64,000 bases of DNA from JAZIHH01 sp036678685. GTDB lineage: Bacteria > Bacillota > UBA4882 > UBA10575. Below, piece after piece: positions 26,882-35,941 of the stretch. Each line of letters begins with the position of its first letter. The first letter of the stretch is position 1. The notes beneath the pieces were generated by a model. That model searched no databases. It saw only the letters and a program-made list of their open reading frames with translations, and was not told the DNA's origin. The stretch lies in contig JAZIHH010000020.1 in the NCBI GenBank assembly GCA_036678685.1, positions 372,001-436,000 of the forward strand, read 5' to 3'. The translations under genes and the position numbers were made by a program.

Positions 26882-26964
26882 AAATTTTGGTGTAGGAAGA
26901 TGATAAATAGAAAATATCTAGTGAAACAGGAAGGAATTTGTTAGTTTAACGCGAATACTATATA

Positions 26965-27014
26965 AATAATAAGGTTAAGCGTATGCAAAAATAATAAGGT
27001 TAAGTGTATACAAA
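26965..27014 (+). repeat. 25-bp tandem repeat upstream of the SLH gene
   Basis: Two adjacent 25-base units (26965-26989 and 26990-27014) share AATAATAAGGTTAAG and differ at two places, GCGTATGC against GTGTATAC. The differing bases would pair with each other within a dyad, so the change keeps the symmetry. This suggests two copies of a regulator site. The surrounding 26882-27125 holds no gene; ends of a leader hairpin lie at 27050-27083. Confidence 0.55.
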
Positions 27015-27125
27015 AGGGGGGGTTGGTAGATACTAGAAGGGGAGTCGATGGTGTCTGGGCTTTGTCCGTGGGACACCGGCCCATTCATCTATAAAAAATT
27101 ATAAGTATAAGAAGGAGGAATGGGA

Positions 27126-27785
27126 ATGAAAAAAGCATTGGCTCTGTTACTTACGACCATAATGTTATTTACAGTTGTACCGGTGGCGTTTGGAGGATTT
27201 GAAGATTACCCGAAGCCTAATCACTGGGTGTATGACGAGTTTAAACTGGTCTATGACGCAGGGCTGCTAAAAGGGTATCCGGACGGTACTTTTAAAGGGG
27301 AAAGGTATGCCACTCGTTACGAAATGGTCGCTTTGACCGCCAGAGTCCTCCAGTTGATCGAGAGCAAGGTCGTCGGGCTTGATCGCGTTCCCGCAGGGCA
27401 AGTGGTAGGCTTGACCGAGAGTCAAGTCAAGGACATAATCAACGAAATACTGGCGGAGAAAGACTACGCCACTTATGCGGAACTGACCGACGATTATTTC
27501 GCCCTCCAGGAAATCATGGACAACAAGGACGAGCGGCTGGCCGAAGAGATTTATGAAGCCATCAAAGCCCTGGAAGAAGAGTTCCGCAGTGAACTGTATG
27601 ATTACGACATCAGGATTAGCCTGTTGGAGACCGAGGTTCAATTGTTAAAATATGATGTTGCCGATTTGCAGGCCACGGTCGGCGGTATGGATGAAAAGGT
27701 CGACACGGCGGCCAAAGACGCCAAGAGTGCCAAGACGCTGGGAATCATCGGTATCATTCTCGGCATTGCAGGCATTGTGCTCTAG
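27126..27785 (+). CDS. SLH protein with coiled coil and C-terminal anchor (Omp-alpha-like)
   Basis: The 219-residue exported protein has a signal peptide (to about VAFGG), one SLH domain (about 22-75, with YDEFKLVYDAGLLKGYPDGTF and YATRYEM), a long acidic heptad region predicted as coiled coil (about 105-195) and a hydrophobic tail LGIIGIILGIAGIVL (about 203-219). This is the order of Thermotoga Omp-alpha, a rod that ties the outer membrane to the cell wall. In a monoderm cell the tail would be hard to explain. ATG 27126 has AAGGAGG seven bases upstream; ATG 27120 is too close. A strong terminator follows. csaB upstream would make the SLH ligand. Confidence 0.75.
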   Translation: MKKALALLLTTIMLFTVVPVAFGGFEDYPKPNHWVYDEFKLVYDAGLLKGYPDGTFKGERYATRYEMVALTARVLQLIESKVVGLDRVPAGQVVGLTESQVKDIINEILAEKDYATYAELTDDYFALQEIMDNKDERLAEEIYEAIKALEEEFRSELYDYDIRISLLETEVQLLKYDVADLQATVGGMDEKVDTAAKDAKSAKTLGIIGIILGIAGIVL

Positions 27786-27825
27786 GCTTGTAACAACAGT
27801 ATACAACAGCAAAAAACCACCGGTG

Positions 27826-27853
27826 GGGTCGCATCCAGGCGGCCCTTTTTTTT
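27826..27853 (+). terminator. Terminator of the SLH gene
   Basis: GGGTCGC (27826-27832) pairs with GCGGCCC (27839-27845) with one wobble and a six-base loop, followed by eight T. Confidence 0.85.
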
Positions 27854-27862
27854 ACCCTTTTC

Positions 27863-27891
27863 TTGACACCCCGGGAGAGGTGTGTTAAATT
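27863..27891 (+). promoter_or_regulatory. Promoter of hisD-hisB-pcrA
   Basis: TTGACA (27863-27868), 17 bases, then TAAATT (27886-27891), 33 bases before the hisD start. Confidence 0.6.
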
Positions 27892-27923
27892 ATTCGTAAA
27901 ACAAGCGGAACAGGAGGGGAAGA

Positions 27924-29252
27924 ATGCAGATCCTGAAAAGCGGGGTCGATGCCAGACGGATCCGTTCCCTTTTGGACCGCCGGGCTTCCCCCCGGGAGGA
28001 AGAGGAGGAAATCCGGCGGGTGGTGGCCGGTATTTTGCACCGGGTGCGCAAGGAAGGAGACAGGGCTTTAATCGAATATACAAAGCTCTTTGACAAGGTG
28101 CAACTTACGGAAGGGGAAATAAAAGTAAGTGAAGAAGAGTTTCAAAAGGCATGTTCGGCTGTGGATGCCGGTTTCATGTCCGCTTTAAGAACGGCGAAAG
28201 AGAACATAATCCGGTATCACCGGCACCAAGTACGCCAATCCTGGACCGCTTATGAAGAGAATGGAATTGTCTTGGGTTTAAGATATACGCCTCTGGATTC
28301 GGCCGGGTTGTATGTCCCGGGTGGTACCGGCGGGAAAACCCCCCTTGTCTCCTCTGTTCTGATGAACGCCATACCGGCGGTGGTGGCCGGGGTGTCACGG
28401 ATCATAATTTGTACCCCCCCCGGTCAAGACGGAGCGGTGGACCCTCATCTTCTGGCGGCGGCCAAGGAAGCGGGGATCACCGAAGTTTTTAAGGTAGGAG
28501 GGGCGCAGGCCATCGCTGCGATGGCTTTTGGCACGGAGACGATCCCGCGGGTGGACAAGATTGTCGGCCCGGGCAACCTTTATGTGACCATGGCCAAACG
28601 TCTGGTCTACGGGGAAGTGGGCCTGGATATGCTGGCCGGACCCAGTGAAATTGTGATCGTGGCGGACGAGAGCGCTTCCGCCCGCCTGGTCGCGGCGGAT
28701 CTCCTTTCCCAGGCCGAACATGGACCGGTGGATGAAGCCGGCGCTGTTTTGTTGACACCTTCGGAATCTTTGCTCCGGGCGACCGCGGAGGAAATCGAAC
28801 GGCAACTTTCCACCTTGCCCCGGCAGGAGATTGCCCGAAATTCTCTGGCCAAGAACGGGGCCTTGATTTTAACCGGAGACCTGGCGGAAGCTATTGACCT
28901 GGCAAACCTGGCCGCTCCGGAACATTTGGAACTTATGGTGGTCGATCCTTACTACTGGTTGACCAAAGTACGTCATGCCGGGGCGGTATTTTTGGGGCCG
29001 TTTTCCCCGGAGCCGGTGGGTGATTATGTGGCCGGAACCAATCACGTCCTGCCCACCGGTACCACAGCCCGCTTTGCCTCGGGTTTGAGTGTGGACGATT
29101 TTGTCAAACAGACCAGTATTGTCGGGTACAGCCGGGAGGGGCTGGAGAAATACGGACCGGCTGCGGTTGTTCTGGCCCGGGTGGAAGGGTTGGAGGCCCA
29201 TGCCCGGGCGGTGGAAATGCGCCTGGAAAACCAGGAAGAAGGATGGGAATAA
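27924..29252 (+). CDS. hisD: Histidinol dehydrogenase
   Basis: The 442-residue cytoplasmic enzyme oxidises L-histidinol to L-histidine in two NAD-dependent steps with zinc. Visible landmarks: YVPGGTGGKTPLVSSVLMNA, VGGAQAIAAMAFGTETIPRVDKIVGPGN, GPSEIVIVADE, and TNHVLPTGTTARFASGLSVDDF with the zinc/catalytic His. The length is normal. GGAGGGGA precedes the ATG. hisB follows by one base; the other his genes are not in the window. Confidence 0.96.
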   Translation: MQILKSGVDARRIRSLLDRRASPREEEEEIRRVVAGILHRVRKEGDRALIEYTKLFDKVQLTEGEIKVSEEEFQKACSAVDAGFMSALRTAKENIIRYHRHQVRQSWTAYEENGIVLGLRYTPLDSAGLYVPGGTGGKTPLVSSVLMNAIPAVVAGVSRIIICTPPGQDGAVDPHLLAAAKEAGITEVFKVGGAQAIAAMAFGTETIPRVDKIVGPGNLYVTMAKRLVYGEVGLDMLAGPSEIVIVADESASARLVAADLLSQAEHGPVDEAGAVLLTPSESLLRATAEEIERQLSTLPRQEIARNSLAKNGALILTGDLAEAIDLANLAAPEHLELMVVDPYYWLTKVRHAGAVFLGPFSPEPVGDYVAGTNHVLPTGTTARFASGLSVDDFVKQTSIVGYSREGLEKYGPAAVVLARVEGLEAHARAVEMRLENQEEGWE

Positions 29253-29253
29253 A

Positions 29254-29841
29254 TTGAAGAGAAGGGCGATTGTTGAACGGAAAACCAGGGAAACAGAGAT
29301 TTCTCTAGTCCTGGGGCTGGACGGCGGGGAGAAGATCAGTATTCAGACGGGAATCGGCCTTTTTGACCACCTCCTTACGCATTTGGCCTTTCACGGTTCC
29401 TTTAATCTGGAACTAAAGGCCGCGGGCGATTTGGAGGTGGACGCCCACCACACCGTGGAAGATGTGGGACTGGTTTTTGGACGGGCCCTGATGGAAGCCC
29501 TCGGCGACAAAAAGGGCATTGCCAGGTACGGCAAGGCGATCATCCCTATGGATGATGCCCTGGTGTTGGCCGCCGTGGATGTGGGAGGCCGTTCCTATCT
29601 TGATTATGCCGTCCCCCTGACAGGGGAGAAAATCGGCACCCAATTCGATGTGGAACTGGCCAAAGAATTTTTTCAGGCGGTCAGCAGGGCCGGGCTCAAT
29701 ATCCACCTGCGGCTTTTAGCAGGAGAAAACCGTCATCATATTATTGAAGCGGTTTTTAAAGCCGCCGGCCGGGCTTTGCGGGAAGCGGTAAGCATCGATG
29801 AACGGCAAAAAGGAGTTCCCTCCACGAAGGGAAGTCTCTAA
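29254..29841 (+). CDS. hisB: Imidazoleglycerol-phosphate dehydratase
   Basis: The 195-residue, monofunctional HisB dehydrates imidazole-glycerol phosphate, using manganese. Duplicated motifs DAHHTVEDVG (about residues 61-70) and ENRHHIIEAVFKA (about 158-170) carry the metal-binding His/Glu residues. TTG 29254, one base after the hisD stop with AAGGA upstream, is the start; the frame is open further upstream only because it overlaps hisD. Normal length. Confidence 0.95.
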   Translation: MKRRAIVERKTRETEISLVLGLDGGEKISIQTGIGLFDHLLTHLAFHGSFNLELKAAGDLEVDAHHTVEDVGLVFGRALMEALGDKKGIARYGKAIIPMDDALVLAAVDVGGRSYLDYAVPLTGEKIGTQFDVELAKEFFQAVSRAGLNIHLRLLAGENRHHIIEAVFKAAGRALREAVSIDERQKGVPSTKGSL

Positions 29842-29861
29842 ACCGGCAAGGAGTGGTATTC

Positions 29862-31985
29862 TTGGAGGCAATACTCAAAACCCATCTCAACCCGGCACAG
29901 CGGGAGGCGGTCTGTCATACGGAAGGACCGCTTTTGATTTTGGCCGGGGCCGGCAGCGGCAAAACCAGGGTGTTGGTCTACCGTATCGCCTACCTTTTAA
30001 GCAGGGGGGTCCCCCCGGAAAACCTGCTGGCGGTGACTTTTACCAACAAAGCGGCCCAGGAGATGAGGGAAAGAGTAGGCGGCCTGGTGGGAAGCCTGGC
30101 CCAGGCCATCTGGATCAGCACTTTTCATTCGGCCTGCGCCCGGATTTTACGGCAGGAAGGAACCGTCCTGGGCCTGGCCGGAAACTTTGTGGTCTTTGAC
30201 GCCCAGGACCAGTTGATTGTCGTGAAAGAGTGTTTACGCGACCTCAATTTGAGCGAGAAGAATTTTAATCCCCAGGCGATCCGGGCCGCTCTTTCTTCGG
30301 CCAAGAACAAGCTGATTGCCCCGGAAGAATACGAGCAAACCGCCGCCGATTTTTGGGCGCAGACCGTGGCCCGGGTTTACCCGGTGTACCAAAAGAAGCT
30401 GCGGGCCAACGCGGCAGTGGATTTTGATGATTTAATTATGTTAACGGTACAACTCTTTCGGGAACATCCGGCTGTTCTTGAAAAATACCAGAAAAGGTTC
30501 AGATATATTATGATCGATGAATACCAGGACACTAATCATGCCCAGTATGTTCTGGTAAAACAATTGGCGGCCGCCCACCGGAATATTTGTGTGGTGGGCG
30601 ATGACGACCAGTCGATTTATAGTTTCCGGAGTGCGGACATCCGGAATATTCTTGATTTTGAACGGGATTATCCGGAAGTAAAAATCATAAAGCTGGAACA
30701 GAATTACCGTTCCACCCGGAAAATCTTGCAGGCCGCCAATGAAGTGGTAAAAAACAACCACTACCGGAAGGCCAAGACCCTCTGGACCGAAAATGAAGAG
30801 GGAACGCCGGTTACGATCATGAAGGCGGCGGATGAAAGAGACGAAGCCGTCCAGGTGATCGAGGAGATCGAAAACCTGGTCAGGAGGGAAGGATATTCCT
30901 ATGGCGACTGTGCCCTGCTTTACCGGATCAACGCCCAGTCGCGCTCTTTTGAGGAAGTGCTGGGCCGCAAGGGGGTTCCTTATAAAGTTGTAGGCGGCTT
31001 GCGTTTTTACGACCGGCGGGAAATCCGGGATATCCTGGCTTACCTTCGTTTGTTGTACAACCCTCAGGACCGGGTGAGTTTACGCCGGGCGATCAACACA
31101 CCCCGGCGGGGGATCGGCGAAAGCACGGTGGAACGGTTCATTGCGTTCTTGGACGAAAACAATTATTCCCTCTTGGAAGGGTTGGCGCGGAGAAAAGAAA
31201 TCCCTGGGCTGACCGGCCGGGCCGTCAATGCGTTGGCCGGATTTGACCGCTTGTTTCGCCATCTATATGCGTACCGCGACACAATCGCCGTCTCCCGGCT
31301 GACCAAGATGATTTTGGAAGAGACGGGCTATCTAAGGGAACTCCAGGCGGAAAAGACGGTGGAAGCCCAGAGCCGGCTGGAAAACCTGGACGAGTTTCTG
31401 GCGTTGACCGCCGAGTTTGAAATGAACAGTGATGACAAGTCGCTGGGAGCTTTCCTGGAAAAGGTGGCCCTGGTAACCGAGGTTGACAATTATGACCAGG
31501 AAATGAACGGGGTAACGTTGATGACCGTGCATTCGGCGAAAGGGCTGGAGTTTCCGGTGGTTTTTATGGTGGGGATGGAAGAGGGTATTTTCCCCCACAG
31601 CCGGAGCTTGATGGAACCGGCGGAGGTGGAAGAAGAGAGAAGATTGTGTTATGTCGGGATGACCCGGGCCCAAAAAAGACTGTATATGAGTTATGCGGTG
31701 ACAAGGACAATTTATGGGGGAAGACAAATGGTCCATCCTTCGCGTTTCCTTGACGAAATAAGCTCCCGGGAGGTACTGACAAGAAAAGAGACCGGACAAC
31801 CGGAGAATAAACCGGAGCTGCGGGCGGGCGATGAGATAAACCATAAAAAATGGGGACGGGGAACGGTGGTTGCCCTTCGTGAACTCAACGGTGACCAACT
31901 GGTTACCGTAGCCTTCCCCGGTAACGGCCTGAAAGAATTATTACTTTCCCTTGCACCTTTGGAGAAATTGGAGCCGCGGGAATAA
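29862..31985 (+). CDS. pcrA: ATP-dependent DNA helicase PcrA/UvrD
   Basis: The 707-residue superfamily 1A helicase unwinds DNA 3' to 5' in repair and replication restart. Walker A AGAGSGKT (K34), DEYQDTN (Walker B), VGDDDQSIYSFR (motif III), VTLMTVHSAKGLEF and EEERRLCYVGMTRAQKRLY are all in place, and a C-terminal Tudor-like domain ends the protein (AGDEINHKKWGRGTVVAL). TTG 29862 has AAGGAG eight bases upstream; the GTG at 29853 overlaps that site. It sits 20 bases after hisB. Confidence 0.95.
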   Translation: MEAILKTHLNPAQREAVCHTEGPLLILAGAGSGKTRVLVYRIAYLLSRGVPPENLLAVTFTNKAAQEMRERVGGLVGSLAQAIWISTFHSACARILRQEGTVLGLAGNFVVFDAQDQLIVVKECLRDLNLSEKNFNPQAIRAALSSAKNKLIAPEEYEQTAADFWAQTVARVYPVYQKKLRANAAVDFDDLIMLTVQLFREHPAVLEKYQKRFRYIMIDEYQDTNHAQYVLVKQLAAAHRNICVVGDDDQSIYSFRSADIRNILDFERDYPEVKIIKLEQNYRSTRKILQAANEVVKNNHYRKAKTLWTENEEGTPVTIMKAADERDEAVQVIEEIENLVRREGYSYGDCALLYRINAQSRSFEEVLGRKGVPYKVVGGLRFYDRREIRDILAYLRLLYNPQDRVSLRRAINTPRRGIGESTVERFIAFLDENNYSLLEGLARRKEIPGLTGRAVNALAGFDRLFRHLYAYRDTIAVSRLTKMILEETGYLRELQAEKTVEAQSRLENLDEFLALTAEFEMNSDDKSLGAFLEKVALVTEVDNYDQEMNGVTLMTVHSAKGLEFPVVFMVGMEEGIFPHSRSLMEPAEVEEERRLCYVGMTRAQKRLYMSYAVTRTIYGGRQMVHPSRFLDEISSREVLTRKETGQPENKPELRAGDEINHKKWGRGTVVALRELNGDQLVTVAFPGNGLKELLLSLAPLEKLEPRE

Positions 31986-32004
31986 GCGGGTACGGGCGCC
32001 GAAT

Positions 32005-32265
32005 CACGAGGGCGAGCGACGGGTAACGAGCGGCGGGATAATACGAGCGGCCGCCGTTCCGTCCTCCTTCGCGCCTTGCCCTGCTTGCTGCTGACGCCGC
32101 GGGTCAGCACAATAAAGGGGCGCTGCCAACAATCCGGCAAGGATGCTCCCGGCGTGCCGGGGTAAGAACGCCGGATCTTCACGCGAGCGACGAGTATCGA
32201 GCAACGAGTGACAAGTCACAGGCAATAACAAATAACGAGCATTACGAGCAACGAGCAACGAGAAC
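32005..32265. repeat. Degenerate ACGAGCA-type short repeats
   Basis: Two blocks, 32005-32036 and 32182-32265, are built from about 7-base units around ACGAGCA/ACGAGTA (for example ACGAGCAACGAGCAACGAG at 32243-32261). No gene is visible in 31986-32361. The sister motif at 2822-2885 reads the same on the other strand. These are probably a dispersed intergenic repeat of this genome. Confidence 0.6.
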
Positions 32266-32361
32266 GTTTTTCCAGGTAAATTTCTTAAATAAGGGGAAGG
32301 AAGAGATCCGGGAAGGTCGAAGAACTAAACTGGAAACAGGTTGAACTGGGAGGGAAATTAC

Positions 32362-33966
32362 TTGCCGCGATCTTCCAACATAAAATCTCTTTTACTTCCA
32401 GCTTTATTTCTTTTCTTCTTTTCCTTCCTTCCGGTTAAAGCCAGTGAACAATTTTTACCGCTGGTTTTTGAGGGGAAAAAAGTGGCAGGTGACACCGGGG
32501 CCGCTTTTCTTCAAAATGGGTTTTACCTGCCCCTTTCTTTTTTCTCCGCTTCCCCTGCCGTGGTGTTCACCGCCGCTCCCCGCCGGCCTTCCGGCCAACT
32601 TTGGTTGCCGGCGGAAGCCGCTTTACACCTTGGTGTTAAGGAGAACAACAAGGAAGACGGCCTCCTTTCTTTGGAACGGGCGGAAAATTATCTTTTGTCC
32701 GTCAACAAAACCACCTATCAGGGACGGCAGGCTTATCTTTTCCAAACAGTGCGGGAGTTTACTTATGATTCGTTTTTATTGTCGGATCCCGCACGGTTGG
32801 TGATTGATTTTAAGGGAGTAAAACCATATCCCGGCGTAAACATGGAATTACCGGCCGAACCGCCGGTAAAAGCCATTCGCAGCAGCGTATTTGACGAAGA
32901 AACGCTGCGAGTGGTCTTCGACCTTACCTACCTGGTAGGATACAGAATTATGACGCCGGAGGAGAACCGCCCCGGATTGCAGGTTGTTTTTAACAGTTTC
33001 TTAAAGGACGGGATCCGGATCGAGGCCGGAGAGAACCCCGCCCTTTACGTGGATACTTCCCATCCGGTTGCGTACCGGACTACCCTACTTACGGATCCTC
33101 ACCGGGTGGTGGTTGACATCTGGGATGCCACCCTGATCGGGGAGGCAATCACCATTCCAGGCGACGGCAAATGGGTCGAACGGATAAGAATCAGCCAGTT
33201 CGACCCGCATATTATCCGGATTGTGCTTGATATTAAAGAACCCCGGGACTGCCTGGTGACAACGGCGGGCAACAACGGGAACCGGCTGGAGATTAAAACC
33301 ACCCGGGAAGACGGTACCGGGCCTGACAGGACCGGTGGGCGTAAAGAGCCAGAAGTAATAAGTGCCGGGGAACGGCAGGAAGAGAGCGGCCACGACCACG
33401 TCGCCCGTTCGCCGTTGGTAGGAAAGGTTATCCTTTTGGATCCGGGCCACGGGGGAATCGACGCCGGCGCCATCGGCAGTAAAGGAGTGCGGGAAAAAGA
33501 TGTAAACCTGGACGTGGCTTTACGCCTGCAAAAACTTTTGGAGGAGGCCGGCGCCCGGGTGGTTATAACCCGGGATGATGATTTTTATATCGGTTTGTAT
33601 GAAAGAGCCGCGTTGGCCAACAGGGTAGGGGCCGCTCTGGCCGTCAGTTTGCATGTCAACTCCCACCCCGATTCCCGGGTCCACGGTTTTGAAATCTTTC
33701 ACCATCCGGACTGCACCGTCTCCCGCCGTTTGGCCGAGAGTATTTTTGCCGCGCTGACAACCGGTACGGGACTGCGGCCTCTTGCGGTCAAAACCAATAA
33801 GGAATTGGTCTTTACCAGGGAAACACAGATGCCCGCTGTTTTGGTGGAGATGGGTTTTCTTTCCAACCCTCAGGAAGAAGCCCTTCTCAGGCAAAGCGAA
33901 TTGCGGAAAAAATTGGCGTTAAGCCTGTATCAGGGAATTTTGAACTATTGTACGGGGGAGAAATAG
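32362..33966 (+). CDS. N-acetylmuramoyl-L-alanine amidase with AMIN domains
   Basis: The 534-residue exported enzyme cuts the amide between muramic acid and L-Ala in peptidoglycan. After a signal peptide come a copper-amine-oxidase-N-like region, two AMIN domains (targeting; about 115-215 and 215-320) and a C-terminal Amidase_3 domain from LLDPGHGGIDAGAIG. Zinc residues H363, E378 and H431 and the catalytic E496 (LVEMGF) are present. TTG 32362 has GGGAGGG seven bases upstream and gives a clean signal peptide; TTG 32341 is the alternative. It is followed at 15 bases by the patatin gene. Confidence 0.93.
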   Translation: MPRSSNIKSLLLPALFLFFFSFLPVKASEQFLPLVFEGKKVAGDTGAAFLQNGFYLPLSFFSASPAVVFTAAPRRPSGQLWLPAEAALHLGVKENNKEDGLLSLERAENYLLSVNKTTYQGRQAYLFQTVREFTYDSFLLSDPARLVIDFKGVKPYPGVNMELPAEPPVKAIRSSVFDEETLRVVFDLTYLVGYRIMTPEENRPGLQVVFNSFLKDGIRIEAGENPALYVDTSHPVAYRTTLLTDPHRVVVDIWDATLIGEAITIPGDGKWVERIRISQFDPHIIRIVLDIKEPRDCLVTTAGNNGNRLEIKTTREDGTGPDRTGGRKEPEVISAGERQEESGHDHVARSPLVGKVILLDPGHGGIDAGAIGSKGVREKDVNLDVALRLQKLLEEAGARVVITRDDDFYIGLYERAALANRVGAALAVSLHVNSHPDSRVHGFEIFHHPDCTVSRRLAESIFAALTTGTGLRPLAVKTNKELVFTRETQMPAVLVEMGFLSNPQEEALLRQSELRKKLALSLYQGILNYCTGEK

Positions 33967-33980
33967 AAGGAGAGGCTGCG

Positions 33981-35822
33981 ATGAAAAAGAAATACTGGCT
34001 TTTTTTCTTAACCACCGGGTTGCTTGTTTTTTTTACCCGGCCTTCTTTTGCGCTGGCGGAGGAGACAAAAATAAAGGTGGTCCATGTGGAAGAAATAGGG
34101 GAAACATACTGGGTCGAGACGTCGCCGTTATTCGACGGACTGAAAAAACCGGCGGTGGCCGTGGCCCTTGGCGGAGGAGGGGCCAGGGCCCTGGTTAATG
34201 TGGGTGTCCTGAAAGCGTTGGAAGAAGAAAAAATACCCGTTCATATGGTGGTTGGCACCAGTATGGGGGCGGTGGTGGCAATACTGTACGGAAGCGGCCT
34301 CCCGGTGGCGACGATCGAAGAAATAGCCTTGTCGGGGGTTATCCCTTCACTCATAGACTTCAACCCGCCTTTTTATCGCTCGCTTTTATCCTCCGCGAAA
34401 CTTGACACCTTTATCGAAACCGTTGTGCCTGCGGAAAACCTGGAAAACTTTTGGCTCCCCACGGCGGTCCTCAGCCTTGATTTGACCAATGACGTGAAGT
34501 ATATACATACCACGGGAAGAATCAGCCGGGCTCTTCATAACGCCTACAGCATTCCTTTTCTTTTTCCGGTCCACGAAGATAATGAAGCTAACCGGATCGA
34601 TGCGGGGATGTTCGAGTTGACCCCGGCCCTGGCCGCCAGAGTGCTCGGCGCCGACCTGGTAATTTCCACTACCGCTTATGACGCGTTACCTTTTGATGAA
34701 TATAAATTTCCGGTCCATGCCTTAAGAAAGATGCTTTTTCTCCTCACGGAGAACAACGCCAAGCGCATTGTGGGAAAGTATTCGGATATTGTCATTGAAC
34801 ATGAGGTGGGCGATTATTCGTTCAACGATTTTCATCTGGCTAAACAATTTATTGACATGGGTTACAGGCGGACAAAAGAGATGATTCCCTGGATCAAAGA
34901 AAAGCTGGCGGAGAAAGAGATAGGCCCGGCGGAAGAGGATGGGAGAGAACCGGCGGATGTGACTGCGGTCCTCCATGATTACAAATATAACCGGGTGGTG
35001 GGGAACAAAACCGTCCGGCCGGTGTTTTATTATGGCAAAGATCATACTTTATTGCACCGGCGCTATTTTCAAGCCGATCTGATGAAGTGGCAATACGGCT
35101 TGTTGCTGGATACCGGCCGGATTGAACTGCTCTTTTATAACGCCGGGGAGAAAGACGGTCCCCTGGAAATCATGGGCAGGGTAAAAAAATGGCGGCCCGC
35201 TTGGGATCTGATCTGCCTGGCGGCTGTGGGCGGCGAAAGTTTGGACTACGAGGTTTCGTTGCGGCGATACTTCGACCGCCATCAGCTGGGTTTTGGTGCG
35301 GCGCGCTTTTCCGGGGTTGATTTCTTCCATTTGCAAAAAGACTACTGTTACAACGGGGAAAAATTCCGTACGGACGGTGATTTCCACCTTTTTGTCGCCC
35401 TGGAAAAACCGGAGGCGAGTGAATATTGTTTTAGTAATGAATTATATGTCCCCTTGAGGGGACCCTGGTCGGGCGTGGCCAAAATGGTCCTCAGCGAGAC
35501 CAATGTAACGCCGGCGCCCCAAATTTACCGGGGCGCGGAGCCGGCCGGACAGCCGGCTTTCCAGGGTTCACTCGAACTTCTTTATGAGTGGCGCTTCCCC
35601 TTCTCCAAAGAAGTATTCCAGATCATACAATGGACGGGGATGGATATTTTTTCCTTCATGGATTGGCAAAAAGCGGGAGAGGTTGCTTATTCTTTGGGCT
35701 ATGGGGCGCGGGCGGATATGAAGATCATCGGGGTCAAACCGCTCTCTCTAGGGGGGTATCTTTCCCGTGATTTTGCGGAGAATACCTATCAAGCGGCCAT
35801 GAAAGTGGATATTGCGATCTGA
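33981..35822 (+). CDS. Exported patatin-like phospholipase with beta-rich C-terminal half
   Basis: The 613-residue protein has a signal peptide, a patatin domain (about 50-300) with the oxyanion loop GGGGAR (64-69), nucleophile S94 in GTSMG and D207 in DAG, then a long beta-rich part (about 340-613) with Tyr/Phe/Gly strands. The order signal, patatin, barrel-like half recalls the patatin/PlpD-type autotransporters of diderm bacteria, but no POTRA is clear and the last residue (Ile) is not the usual aromatic. ATG 33981 has AAGGAGAG six bases upstream. It is cotranscribed with the amidase. Confidence 0.75.
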   Translation: MKKKYWLFFLTTGLLVFFTRPSFALAEETKIKVVHVEEIGETYWVETSPLFDGLKKPAVAVALGGGGARALVNVGVLKALEEEKIPVHMVVGTSMGAVVAILYGSGLPVATIEEIALSGVIPSLIDFNPPFYRSLLSSAKLDTFIETVVPAENLENFWLPTAVLSLDLTNDVKYIHTTGRISRALHNAYSIPFLFPVHEDNEANRIDAGMFELTPALAARVLGADLVISTTAYDALPFDEYKFPVHALRKMLFLLTENNAKRIVGKYSDIVIEHEVGDYSFNDFHLAKQFIDMGYRRTKEMIPWIKEKLAEKEIGPAEEDGREPADVTAVLHDYKYNRVVGNKTVRPVFYYGKDHTLLHRRYFQADLMKWQYGLLLDTGRIELLFYNAGEKDGPLEIMGRVKKWRPAWDLICLAAVGGESLDYEVSLRRYFDRHQLGFGAARFSGVDFFHLQKDYCYNGEKFRTDGDFHLFVALEKPEASEYCFSNELYVPLRGPWSGVAKMVLSETNVTPAPQIYRGAEPAGQPAFQGSLELLYEWRFPFSKEVFQIIQWTGMDIFSFMDWQKAGEVAYSLGYGARADMKIIGVKPLSLGGYLSRDFAENTYQAAMKVDIAI

Positions 35823-35860
35823 ACTTCCGGGGTCTGTTTTGAAAAATAACAGATTCCCGG

Positions 35861-35889
35861 TGGACCCGCACTGTTTACTATGGTATAAT
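35861..35889 (+). promoter_or_regulatory. Extended -10 promoter of glmL
   Basis: TGGACC (35861-35866), 17 bases, then TATAAT (35884-35889) with an extended TGG just before it. Confidence 0.6.
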
Positions 35890-35941
35890 TATCCTGTTTG
35901 ACTTTCTTCCACACCGAGGGTGAAGGGACGAAGATCAGGCC

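Noticed and set aside
27050..27083. H-type pseudoknot in the SLH leader
   Set aside because: One connecting loop would have zero and another one base, too short to cross the stems; alternative hairpins explain it better.
32005..32265. CRISPR array
   Set aside because: Units are only about seven bases and degenerate, without regular spacers or cas genes.
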